A stretch of DNA of 64,000 nt from Incurvaria masculella (lineage: Eukaryota > Arthropoda > Insecta > Lepidoptera > Incurvariidae), in assembly GCA_946894095.1 (NCBI GenBank), contig OX335644.1:8971595-9035594 (forward strand), written 5' to 3'. Both the position numbers and the translations under genes were made by a program. This document shows positions 21,510 through 31,099 of this stretch, one piece after another (the stretch's first letter is position 1; each line of letters begins with the position of its first letter). The notes beneath the pieces were generated by a model. It was not told the origin of the DNA. It was given only the letters and a program-made list of their open reading frames with translations, and did no database searches.

Positions 21510-22841
21510 CTAGCAGCCCGTCCCGGCTTTGCACGGGCATAATATAATTTAAAAAATATTATTTTGACACAATGATACACAAATAAACCCTTATTACGTA
21601 GAGTTCCTAAAAAAAGAGCATATACCTACATTGAAATATTTCAAATATATATATAAAAATAACAAATTTTGTGAATATATTTTTTTGTATATTTTTTTTG
21701 TATTTTTTACTTTTATGTATTTTTCATACTATTAATTATTGTAAAAATGTCATAACCACAAAACAAAAGCCATTAAATAAATAATTTATTGAGTTAAATC
21801 CAGGGAGTAAACACTATTTGATGTTGTTTTATTTTTCACTAAATAATTAGCTTAACTGTTATTATGATACTTTTTAGATTACCGCGGTCGTTAGACATGT
21901 TGAAAAATGTTACGGCTTTTGAGAATGTCTTTGGAGAATGGATCTTCCTGCCGCGTGAAAAGCCGTAACATTTTTCAAACATGTTTAACTGTTATTAGCT
22001 ACCTACAACTACTACTATAACCTACAACTAAAAAGTATTTAATCGAAAATCATAAAAACTATTTAAGTCACTTATTTATTAGGATAACTAAATGTACAAC
22101 ATATATTAATGGGTCTAGTTCTGAAAATAACTTTTTGAATGCGTTTAGTTACCTACTAAACTAATTATCATCAAGCAACAAAATATTATCAAGCGACAAT
22201 TTCTTAAATTCCGCACACGGCTGCTGCGTAGGGAGCCGACTGACTCCCGTACCTCTGAGTGACGCCTACAAACTCTAAAACGCATAGTTGGCCGAGCGGA
22301 GTTTTTTATAATTTTTAAACTCATGATATCTTTCGAATTAAATGTCCGAATCGAATGATTCAAAAAGTAATATAAGGGATTGAAACAGTCTTAAATAATA
22401 ATTGATTTATTTTGATAAGGATTAATATCTAGATACAAATAAAGAGCCTTGTCTAGCGGCGGTATTTAAATTTTTATTTTATAATAAATGCACACTTATT
22501 GTGACATAACTATAATAGTTAGATGTATGCTGTGGCGACATTTTTTGTAGATAATAATGTGTTCTATAAAATTGTATTACATCATTTTGTTCTATCGTGA
22601 ATAGTTTTCGCAGCGCACGCGATGTAAGGAACATTCTTGGTAATTTTTTTGCACCTTGGGTTACGTTATCTGAGTTTTGGTAAGGCTCCCTAATTTTTTT
22701 AAGATAAAACATACCCTATGTCCCTCGGATATACTGTAGCTTTCCAACGGTGAAATAATTTTTCAAATCCGTTCAGTAGTTTCAGAGCCTATTCGGTTCA
22801 AATAAACCATCAAACCTTTCCTCTTTATATAATAGTATAGA
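21510..22841 (-). mobile_element. Non-autonomous Helitron (Lep1-like)
   Basis: Read on the minus strand it starts TCTATACTATTATATAAAG at 22841, carries the typical block CTACTGAACGGATTTGAAAA, and ends with a GC-rich hairpin region (GCCCGTGCAAAGCCGGGAC) then CTAG at 21513-21510 before T. These are Helitron ends as known from Lepidoptera. No Rep/helicase frame is present. An internal hairpin with 26-base arms lies at 21895-21920 and 21958-21984. Confidence 0.8.
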
Positions 22842-23474
22842 AATACATAAATAACATAAATATATTAGTAAAATGGCGCACGATTTAAACAATAGGTTCA
22901 CTTTCTATCGCGAAGCCACCGACGCCGACGTCATGACGTGCGCAGCGCTCGAGATAACAGTTTGTCCAGAGCAGCGATTAAGAAAGGACGGGAGTGGCAA
23001 CAGAAACGCATTCTTATGGCGGCGGCGTAGCCACGTGTCAGTGAGTAGTGGCTCTCTGAGCTGTAGAACTCGCGAGTGCGTCTTAGCATAGCTTAAAACG
23101 AAATAAATGTTCACCGCGCACCTTTAAACACCGAAAACAACCGAAAATCGGTAGAGTAATGCGACTTGTAGAGGAGAATAGCCATTTAGCCGGACCTACA
23201 TACGAAATATTTTTTCCCAAGTTGAAACGGAGATCAGCTCGCGCTTCGCTTTTGGCTCGGTCAATAATGCACGGATGGCGTCGATTTTTTGAGGCACTAA
23301 TGAGAATCCTCGTTTGAACTCGAAAAAATCAGTAGAGAGCGAATTCATAAACGAGCTGACTGAGAGGCGCTACCGTCAAGCATCGGTAGCCCAGTCAAGA
23401 TGTCGATAAGCTCGGTGAAGAAACTCTGAGCGCGGTTGAGTTCTAGATGGGTGACCGGGTCCAACTGTTGAGGC
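22842..23474. other. Non-coding sequence, mixed composition
   Basis: GC-richer from 22870 to 23090, with a 72-codon open frame at 22873-23091 and a TATGGCGGCGGCGTAGCCAC motif (23017-23036) shared with 12560-12580. Probably a dispersed repeat rather than a gene. Confidence 0.35.
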
Positions 23475-23752
23475 TTGCCGTGTGGTACGGATTCCACGTT
23501 AAACTTATTACGTAAATATCCTTCTTTTCTAGCGGCAGTGTTAATCCCGTCCGGGTTTGTACCATCGCATTGAATGAACCATGGTCAAAGCGGCAACGAA
23601 CATTTTCAATGTGTCCTTTCTAGTTCAATGTAGCCGAGGCATATAAGGAATGTTCTGGCATGTCACCTAGTTCTCATGTGGTGTGTTAGGTTAATATCGT
23701 GGTATTTAATCTAAATTTGGCATTAGCTATCCATGTCGGTTTACATAAAAAA
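23475..23752 (+). repeat. SINE, body copy
   Basis: Contains GGTACGGATTCCACG, TTAATCCCGTCCGGGTTTGT, CATTGAATGAACCATGG, AGTTCAATGTAGCC and TTAGCTATCCATGTCGG in SINE order. Old and diverged, without head. Confidence 0.75.
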
Positions 23753-24240
23753 TGTATTTTCACTAAAAAGTGGCCACGCTGCCGCTATGCAATGAGTTCG
23801 CGCCCCTTCCGTATTTCCTTGCTCGCTGATTCAGACAGAGCCTGGAGCAGTACTGCGCCGGGTCCTGCCTCCCTGCGGCGGGGGGGGGGGGGAGGTCACA
23901 ACACGAGCGCAGTAATCCCCATTTTCCCAATATTATTTCCTAAATCCCTTATTATAACGCCGGCCCCAGGGGCGCGGGGGGGGGGGGGAAGAGACTGGAG
24001 GGAGTGCTTCACCCTCGCCGCACATCTTCATAAACACTCGTATAACTGTATATACGACTAGTACCTGAGGTTGTGTGAACATTCAGGAGTGTTTACTGGA
24101 AAACAACGACCTTAAGGAATCAAATCCCCTGCACGAGTTCGGGTGATTCGAACCTACATAAAGACGGATGGAATGATAGTCGCTCCGATATGAAGAATTT
24201 TAGCGGATCATGATAAAGAATTCAAGTGATTTACAGATGA
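23753..24240. other. Non-coding sequence with poly-G tracts
   Basis: G runs of about 12 bases at 23880-23893 and 23976-23988 create a repetitive open frame (23699-24061) that I do not accept as a gene. Nothing else is recognised. Confidence 0.4.
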
Positions 24241-24650
24241 ATGAGCGGCTCGTAGCCTAGTGGCGCGGGGACTGGCCTAGCGTACCAGAGGCCCGGGTTC
24301 AATACCGACTTGCACCACTGTCTTTCTCTTTCAGAGTACGATAAGTGCATTTCGTCCCGAATGCGAGCTGCTCCATGGTTCGGAATCCATGTAAAACTGT
24401 AGGTCCCCTTCCCCTACTAGGTGGTAGGGTTTAAGCCCGCCCGGGTTGGTACCATCGCATTGGATGAAAAGATGGTCGAAGCGGCAATGAAAAATTGTCC
24501 GTGTTTTCCATCCAGTTCAATGTAGCCGTGCTCATAAAGGGAAGGTCCTGGCATGGCACCAAATTCCTTCGGGAATGTGGTGAATTGGGCTAATATCATA
24601 ACGGTAGTTGTGTGGTATTAGCCATCCATGTCAGGTCGCATAAAAAAAAA
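24241..24650 (+). mobile_element. tRNA-derived SINE, full-length copy
   Basis: The best copy of the family. The head has an A box, TAGCCTAGTGG (24253-24263), and a B box, GGTTCAATACC (24296-24306), spaced as in a tRNA gene. Then come TTTCTCTTTCAGAGTACGA, the CCATGGTTCGGAATCCATG block, CTACTAGGTGGTAGGG, CCCGCCCGGGTTGGT, CCAGTTCAATGTAGCC, GGTATTAGCCATCCATG and a terminal A run. RNA polymerase III transcription from the internal promoter is expected; mobilisation would need a LINE partner. Confidence 0.85.
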
Positions 24651-24769
24651 ATTGATTTCTTTTATTATTTTTACCCGAGTGAGCAAGAAGGAGGGTTATT
24701 TCTCTACATGTCTTAACCGTTTTAAGGTAACATACCTTTTCCGTTTCTCCCAATGAATAAATTTGGTGA

Positions 24770-24947
24770 AAATGTAATGAACAATGGTAGAAGCGGCAAA
24801 GAACATTTACAGTTTTTTCATCCAGGTTTGTACCCATTCAATATAAGGAAGATTCTGGAATGGCATCTAGTTTCCATAAGGTGTGTTGGGCTAATATGAT
24901 GACTGTAGGTGTGGTATTAGCGATCCATATCCAGTAACATAAAGAAA
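24770..24947 (+). repeat. SINE, diverged tail copy
   Basis: Directly follows the full copy. Contains ATGGTAGAAGCGGCAA, CATTCAATATAAGGAAG and GGTATTAGCGATCCATATCC. Two copies in tandem orientation suggest repeated insertion into an A-rich tail. Confidence 0.65.
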
Positions 24948-25169
24948 CCGGTCAAGCGTGACCGTGTTCACGGGCTAAGGGCCCCGTCACTGCTGTAATC
25001 AGAAATCGAACTTTTGACGTTTTGAATAAAAGTAATTAATTGGTGCACAATTAGTCTACCGATAATGATAATTCTTTACAGAATTTTCAAACGAACGTTA
25101 ATAGGAGAGTGGGACAAAATGCGTGTGACCGATAGACACCAAAGCTAGACCATAATTCGCCTCTCGCGA
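24948..25169. other. Non-coding sequence, nothing recognised
   Basis: No gene or clear repeat. Confidence 0.4.
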
Positions 25170-25540
25170 CGTCCTAAAAATGTAGTCTTTGCGAATTGGC
25201 TAGGATTAAAAAATAGGGAAGCATTTTCCTTAAAGCTCAAGGCAGTCACATTCGTTCTTCCCTCGGCTCCCCCGCCCCGCACGGCGAGGGGAGGCGGCGC
25301 GGCGTCTTGCTCGCGAACAAGACGAATGACACGCGGCGGCTTATTAATCGCGCAGCGGCGCGTCATATGTCCCGAACAAGCAGCCATTTGTCACGCGACA
25401 TACATCGAAACATATCGCGGCGGGGTGCGGTGCGGTACGGTGCGGGGGGGGGGGGTGTAGTAGCGGGACAAAGTTTTCAGGACAACGCACGGCCGCGCGC
25501 CCACGTGGCCACGTGTTTTGGGCATTTATTGTAATGACGA
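25170..25540. other. CpG-rich island
   Basis: Includes CCCCGCCCCGCACGGCGAGG, GCGCAGCGGCGCGTCATATG and a GGTGCGG repeat with a poly-G run (25426-25455). Open frames of 75-80 codons on both strands are by-products. Candidate regulatory element. Confidence 0.3.
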
Positions 25541-25709
25541 GGGAAGGACCTAATTAAATTATTTTGAAAGCAATTTAGCAAATGTTTTTTCATTAGCCCA
25601 CTTTACCATATTTTAAAACTAAATTTTGGAGGCTCAGAAATATGGTCTAGGAAACGAGATTTTATTCAAATCAATACAGTTTTCAGGCGTTCTTGGCCTG
25701 GCCGTTTGA

Positions 25710-26140
25710 GCCGGACTTATTACCGCTTCGACTTCCATCCGATGCGATGGTATTAACCCAATATGTTTTTATTAAATATGTTTAAACTGTACATTTGGTG
25801 TTAGACACTGTTCCGAAATGTTGTGTTCGCCTATAATTGGCATGCGCACCAGGAATGTCCCCCTACTATGTTTGCTATTATATAAAGTTTTCGTGTGTAC
25901 ACTGTTGGCGTACCTTTTGTAAAATAAATAAATACATAAATAAACCCGGGCAGGCATAAACCCTACAACCTAGTAGGTTCAGTTTAACATGGATTCCGAA
26001 CCATTGAACAGGCCGCATTCCTGACGAAATTCATTTCTACAACCCAGAAAGAGAAAGAAAGTGGTGCATGAATAGGGCGGGGAATTAACCCATTACCTCT
26101 GGCATAGAATGCAAGTCTCCCCGTCCCTGAGCTACGAAAA
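25710..26140 (-). repeat. SINE with tRNA-like head, interrupted by a LINE tail
   Basis: The inverted body starts at 25710 (CCATCCGATGCGATGGTATT), breaks at 25759 and resumes at 25943 (AACCCGGGCAGGCATAAACC). The head is at about 26070-26140; on the minus strand it has TAGCTCAGGGACGG as A box and GGGTTAATTCC as B box. Confidence 0.75.
25760..25942 (+). mobile_element. 5'-truncated LINE end inserted in a SINE
   Basis: 183 bp ending ACTGTTGGCGTACC...AAATAAATAAATACATAAAT, matching the LINE tails at 7600 and 21305. AACCC before (25755-25759) and after (25943-25947) is a target duplication, and the SINE reads through once the insert is removed. Confidence 0.75.
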
Positions 26141-26456
26141 TGATTATCATATTGTACCGTGCAAGCAAGAAATAAAAGCGACTTACGTTGTTTTCTTCAT
26201 AAAACAATATCGTCTTTATGACAAAAGTGTAAATGAGTAATTTGTACGAACAGTTTAAGCGAGAGTCGCGTGTGCGGGCTGCCCGTAAACCTACATTCCC
26301 GCGGAGCATGTCACTTCCCAGGCGACAGCACCAATTAGTCGTGCGCTACCTACAGCATACAGCAGCGTACAGCAGCGTACAGCCACAGCCGCCGACAGCG
26401 CAGTGCGGGAGGGGAATAGTGGTCAGCACGCAGTAGACACGCATTTCGCAGAGTTT

Positions 26457-26756
26457 GGTTTTTAGGGTTCCGTACCCAAAGGGTGCCAACGCAACCCTAT
26501 TACCAAGCCTCAGCTGTCCGTCCGTCCGTCCGTCTGTCACAAGGCTGTATCTCAGTAACCGCAACAGGTAGACAGCTGAAATTTTCACAGAGTGTGTATT
26601 TATTTTGCCGCTATAACAACAAATAGGTAAGATTAAAAAATAATTAAAATTAAAGGGGGCCCGCATAGCAAAAACGTATTTTTTTTTGTATAAGTTATTT
26701 AACGATGGTACGGAACCCTTCGTGTGCGAGTCCGACTCGCATTGAGCCGGTTTTTT
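26457..26756 (+). repeat. GGGTTCCGTACCC-family repeat, nearly complete copy
   Basis: Starts TTTTTAGGGTTCCGTACCC and ends GGTACGGAACCC then GAGTCCGACTCGCA and GCCGGTTTTTT, so GGGTTCCGTACC and its complement lie near the two ends. Contains a (GTCC)n run and GACAGCTGAAATTTTCACAG. About 300 bp, non-coding. Confidence 0.85.
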
Positions 26757-26895
26757 AATCTATGTATTTTTACATTTAACTGAACCTAGTCAGAGCGGTG
26801 TACATTTAACTATGTATCACGTCGTAAATATATACAGATGTGCTGGCAATGCCGACTATTAGACCGGGATAGATACGGTTTGAGAAGCACATGAA

Positions 26896-27691
26896 ATCCG
26901 AAATGTTTTTTTTTTCTCAGAAATATATAATTTCATGTTCATATGCTTACATTAAGTTTGCATGATTTAGCGGGGCCCGGAAGATAAAAAAAATTAAAAT
27001 GTAGAAAAAAATATATATCTCCTAAACAAATATTTAGAAACGGTATTAAAATAAATTATATGTTAAGTATTTTAAGGCGTAATGTAACTGTGAATTTGCA
27101 ACAATTTTGTAATTACGGAAATGTATTTAAAAAAATGTTTTTACTAAAAAAAATCCATACCGCGAACATAACTTGCTATTGCTATATTTCTTTCTAGAAT
27201 ATGTAAAAGAAAATTAAATTCTTTAAAAACTTTACAACGAACGATTTTATACGTATTTCGATTTTTTTGTTTAGCTTTTGTGTGAATGTAAAAATAATAA
27301 ATGAAAAAAAAAAGTGCTTCTAATATTTGCAACATTTTACAAATTTCACAGAATATAGAGTTTGGGGTCAGTTTCCAATTTCAGAAAATAAAATAGAATT
27401 TTCATTATTTGCTTTGCAGATATGATGAAAATAGTACAAAAAAAAATATATTTACACAGTTCCGTAAATAAGAAATTGTTGCAAATTCACAGTAATATTA
27501 CACCTAAAATTAGCTAACATATAACATTTTTAAATAACATTTCCAAATATTTGTTTAGGAGATATCATTTTTAAAACATATTTCATATTTTATTTCTATC
27601 TTCCGGACCCCCCAAAATGTTGCAAACTGAATGTACACACGTCCACATGAAATGCTACGTTTATGAGGAAAAAAAAAAATGCATTTCGGAT
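26896..27691 (+). mobile_element. 796-bp element with long inverted repeats, copy 1
   Basis: Ends are ATCCGAAATG... and ...CATTTCGGAT; inverted similarity extends over about 110 bp (CGGAAGATA region inward). A second copy lies at 48455-49255. Outside the left end, about 32 bp (GATACGGTTTGAGAAGCAC) are also shared between the copies. The right flank here is TTGTTCC, without a clean duplication. No coding capacity. Confidence 0.75.
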
Positions 27692-27829
27692 TGTTCCGGG
27701 AGTATATCGCAGAGTTACCAAGTCTATTTGACCCGACGGATATTTTTGGTCGACGGTAATTATTCACGGTGGCGAGCAGCAACAGGTATGCAGTGCAACT
27801 GCGTTTTAGGATTTACATATCTTAACCCA

Positions 27830-28140
27830 CGTCTGCCCTCTCAATTTGCGGCAAATGAAGCGGCGCTGGAGCGGCGGAGGCGCGCGGCGGGCGCAGCTCA
27901 CGGCGCGGGTCGGCCGTGCGCGCGCCGCAGCCTACAAATGGTGTCAATTAGTTGAGCGCGGTCGCTGGCTGCCGTGCTCAGTCTGAGGTTGCTCGATATT
28001 ATCACACCACCAGTTTGTTTTTAAGTAGTTTTAAAAACTTTTACACAATTTAATACGGTTCGCACGCATGGACTTGTTGAGGTGTTGCTAATATAATTAC
28101 GAGGATTAATATTGCTTTCCCTTGTCACAGATACGGTGAG
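27830..28140 (+). promoter_or_regulatory. Candidate promoter and non-coding first exon
   Basis: A CpG-rich block (27850-27935) is followed by GCTCAGTCTG at 27976-27985, which fits the arthropod initiator TCAGT, and by ACGGTGAGC at 28133-28141, which fits a splice donor. There is no TATA box and no downstream element that I can see. This would give a non-coding exon of about 155 bp. Weak inference. Confidence 0.2.
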
Positions 28141-28904
28141 CGTTTCTACTCTTGAACATGTAAACAGTTGAGGTTTTGGTCTCCATTGTTTGGAGAGGTC
28201 TTGTATGATTTGTTTTGGATGTGAACTCCTTAAAGTACTTTAACATATAAAAACAATTTTTTGGGATTTATTTACGGTCAACCAGTGGCTGCTTAATCGT
28301 AGTATATAATGCATGGGAAGAAACAACCTATACGTAGATGCAAACAACGTCAAAATTGAGTGAGTGGTTTTTAAGTTATAATCGAAAATACCGAGAGAAG
28401 GACGCCAGAGGTTGCATTATAAGAGGGTCAGTAATGTTTAAATCAACTGAAGAAATATTCAATTAACATCACGACGAAAAATAATAAGATCACGAAGAAA
28501 AAGTAGGCCGTGATCTTGCAAGCGGAAGCCTGAAATGGTTAGCATTTTACGTAACTTGAACGAATGAACTTTTCTGAAACACGCTGGCAGCAGCCTCAAA
28601 GGCGTAACGTCCCCTCCTCTCCCCCGCGCACCGCCCCCCCCCCACCCCGTCCCGCCCCGCACGTGAGACAATCCCGGTAAGTATCCATTTATTGGACTGC
28701 CGGCACGATGGGCTTTTGATCTCGGCAATTGTGAATCGAATGGAGCTCATAACCAGGGGGCGACCGTAGATTACTCGCTCGCTGCGCGGTAACCGATCTA
28801 TAGGACCGTAGCTACGCGTAGCACGCGCTTAAGGGCGTGTTGATTGTGTTCCATATGTTCATACTTACAAGTAATATAAAATATAACTCCTTTACTAATA
28901 TACT
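28141..28904. other. Non-coding sequence with a C-rich tract
   Basis: Contains CCCCTCCTCTCCCCCGCGCA and a 9-C run (28610-28650), then CCCGGTAAGTAT at 28674-28685, a textbook donor sequence whose exon is not evident. Short open frames on the minus strand are composition by-products. Confidence 0.35.
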
Positions 28905-28985
28905 GCGAGGCTGAACCCGAACCCGCAAAACATACCATTCGCGGGTATTGCGTCTACCAATTTCGCCACCTGCTGTATACCCATA
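28905..28985 (-). repeat. tRNA-like SINE head, second type
   Basis: On the minus strand GGTGGCGAAATTGGTAGACG gives an A box, and GGTTCGGGTTC (28923-28913) a B box. The order and spacing are tRNA-like, but the acceptor stem does not close, so it is not a functional tRNA. A related B-box half lies at 46285-46350. Confidence 0.6.
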
Positions 28986-29498
28986 ATTTTGAATTCCCCT
29001 ACAGTCCCTCCTACCGTAATCAATCCCTCCTATTAATACAGTGTTTAAGATTATGCGAATTACGATTCAGTACGCAAAACTATATTTACTTAAGTCAACC
29101 TAGGACTGCCTCTAGCGTCTGATGCCGAATACGATTTTAGTGACGACGGCGATATGTTTGAATGTTCAATCTTTGCAGTCAATGTCAAACGCGAATAGAA
29201 AACAACGACTGGGCTCTGGAACCTTTCCTTTAGAAATTGTCTGCAACCCTACCGGGTTCCTAGATCAACCGTATAAGATTGCAGCTAGGTACTATGTATA
29301 TGGTGTATTATATTACCCTAACACACCTGGTGCAACTATATATTGAAGCACTTGAACTCTCTCTTGTAGACAAACTTGGGGGCGCGAGCTACAAGTTGAA
29401 AGGAAACTCGGAAAGCCACTATACCGCTTGCATTAAATTAATTAAACTTAAAAATATCTAAAATGATAAGACTAGATGTAGGTTTGTGAATTATATTG
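28986..29498. other. Non-coding sequence, nothing recognised
   Basis: Only chance open frames of 60-74 codons. Confidence 0.4.
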
Positions 29499-29790
29499 TT
29501 TTTAGGGTTCCGTACCCAAAGGGTGAAAACGGAACCCTATTACTAAGCCTCCGCTGTCCGTCCGTCCGTCCGTCCGTCCGTCTGTCACAGGGCTGTATCT
29601 CACGAACCGTAACAGGTAGGAAGCTAAAATTTTCACAGAATATGTATTTATTTTGCCACTATAACAACGAATAGGTAAAATTATAAAGTAATAAAAATTA
29701 ATGGGGGGCCCCATACAAAAAACGCGTTATTTTTGTGGTAAATCTTGTACGATGGTACGGAACCCTTCGTGTGCGAGTCCAACTCGCACT
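29499..29790 (+). repeat. GGGTTCCGTACCC-family repeat, nearly complete copy
   Basis: Starts TTTTTAGGGTTCCGTACCC, has six GTCC-type units, and ends GGTACGGAACCC...CCAACTCGCAC. The LTR element inserted about 95 bp downstream. Confidence 0.85.
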
Positions 29791-29884
29791 TGTTCTTGTC
29801 TTATTTTTTGTAAGAGGTTCGTGTCAAAGTAAAGTTGTAAGGGCCGAGTGCATGAAAGGACAAAAAATCGAAATAAACGTCAAA

Positions 29885-29888
29885 GTAT
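29885..29888 (+). repeat. Target-site duplication, left
   Basis: GTAT directly before the 5' LTR, repeated at 34457-34460 directly after the 3' LTR. Confidence 0.85.
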
Positions 29889-30107
29889 TGTGGGGGCTGC
29901 GCGCCTCCACTACCTGCTACCAGACGGATCCTTCAACATCTGGCCACATGGCATGCGGCCAGGCAGTGAGAGTTCGTCGCCGGTCGACTCAACACGACTC
30001 CGGACAAACGCGTAAAATACATTGTACAATCATACATCAAATCGTCAACAAATCTAACAATAAATATATAATACCGTAAACTGTGTTTAGCATCATTCAA
30101 ACCCACA
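29889..30107 (+). repeat. 5' LTR
   Basis: Begins TGTGGGGGCTGC and ends AAACCCACA, with TG...CA borders. AATAAA at 30059-30064 is a likely polyadenylation signal. No clear TATA box; insect LTRs often rely on an initiator. Confidence 0.93.
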
Positions 30108-30110
30108 AAT

Positions 30111-30128
30111 TGGTGACCCCGACGTGAT
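30111..30128 (+). other. Primer binding site (tRNA-Trp)
   Basis: TGGTGACCCCGACGTGAT lies three bases after the LTR and is complementary to the conserved 3' end of animal tRNA-Trp plus CCA. tRNA-Trp priming is characteristic of CsRn1-clade elements. Confidence 0.9.
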
Positions 30129-30247
30129 CTAAAGACAATATAAAATACAAGTGTGATTTAACAATACAAACAATATTCATTACAATAAATTGTGTGGTTT
30201 GAAAAACAAAACAGTGAATCATAAAAAAAAAAACATTTTAGTGCAAA

Positions 30248-31099
30248 ATGACGGACTCTAACTCCTTCGAGGACGCGCGTGATGTTGCGCCCGAAGTATG
30301 TCGTATAGGGGTACGCATTGCCCCGTTCAACGCATCGGATCCGGAACTATGGTTCTGGATGATCGAAGCGAGTTTCAAAACTTCCGGCATAACATCGGAA
30401 ACAACCAAATTCGGTCACGTGGTATCCATGCTTGACGCAAAATACGCTTCGGAAGTGCGCGACCTCATAAGAAACCCGCCTACGGAAAATCCATACCAAA
30501 AACTCAAACAGCAACTCATCAAATATCTCAGCGAGTCACAAGAAAAAAAAACCCAGCGCTTACTAGAACATGAGCAATTGGGTGATCGCAAGCCGTCGCA
30601 GTTTTTACGACATCTGCGCGGTCTCGCAGGTACCGCCGTGCCGGAGACAATGATCCGGACTTTATGGTTGGGCCGCTTGCCGCACAATATGCAAGCGATC
30701 CTTGCAACTCAACAGAATGTCCCGTTGGATCAAGTTGCCGAGCTTGCTGACGTTATTGCGGACTCGGTTATGACACGCCCGTCCATTACCTCCGTCGCTG
30801 AGTCTACCTGCATACCACCCCAAAATGATCTGGCGTCTGTCATGAATAAAATGATGATATGTTTTAATGACACATTGATGGCCGTGCGACATGAAATATC
30901 GGAGCTAAGAGAAGAACGCTCTCGTCAACGCGAACGTTCAAACTCACGTACGCGCTCGCATTCAAGAACACGTTCCAATTCCGCCTCACGCTCACTGTCG
31001 TCGGGTCAGTGCTGGTACCACTGGAGATTTGGCAGCAATGCTAGAAAATGCGTACAACCTTGCAATCAGATCTCGGAAAACTTTGCGGGCAGTCGTTGA
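30248..31099 (+). CDS. gag: Gag-like protein of the LTR retrotransposon
   Basis: A 283-residue capsid/nucleocapsid protein that would package element RNA into particles. It begins at the first ATG after the leader (GCAAAATGA context). Residues 20-200 fit a retrotransposon capsid region, including a [19 protein letters not shown] start and a [13 protein letters not shown] block. Residues about 218-253 are rich in Arg-Ser dipeptides. Near 255-272 is one zinc finger of the form C-X2-H-X9-C-X3-C instead of the usual CX2CX4HX4C knuckle, a known feature of the CsRn1 clade. It overlaps pol by 52 bases; pol lies in the -1 frame. Confidence 0.93.
   Translation: MTDSNSFEDARDVAPEVCRIGVRIAPFNASDPELWFWMIEASFKTSGITSETTKFGHVVSMLDAKYASEVRDLIRNPPTENPYQKLKQQLIKYLSESQEKKTQRLLEHEQLGDRKPSQFLRHLRGLAGTAVPETMIRTLWLGRLPHNMQAILATQQNVPLDQVAELADVIADSVMTRPSITSVAESTCIPPQNDLASVMNKMMICFNDTLMAVRHEISELREERSRQRERSNSRTRSHSRTRSNSASRSLSSGQCWYHWRFGSNARKCVQPCNQISENFAGSR

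Noticed and set aside
23699..24061. 120-codon plus frame
   Set aside because: Begins inside SINE tail sequence and passes through poly-G tracts; no protein family features.
28905..28985. Functional tRNA gene on the minus strand
   Set aside because: A and B boxes are present, but the acceptor stem does not pair and the anticodon arm is wrong; it is a SINE head.
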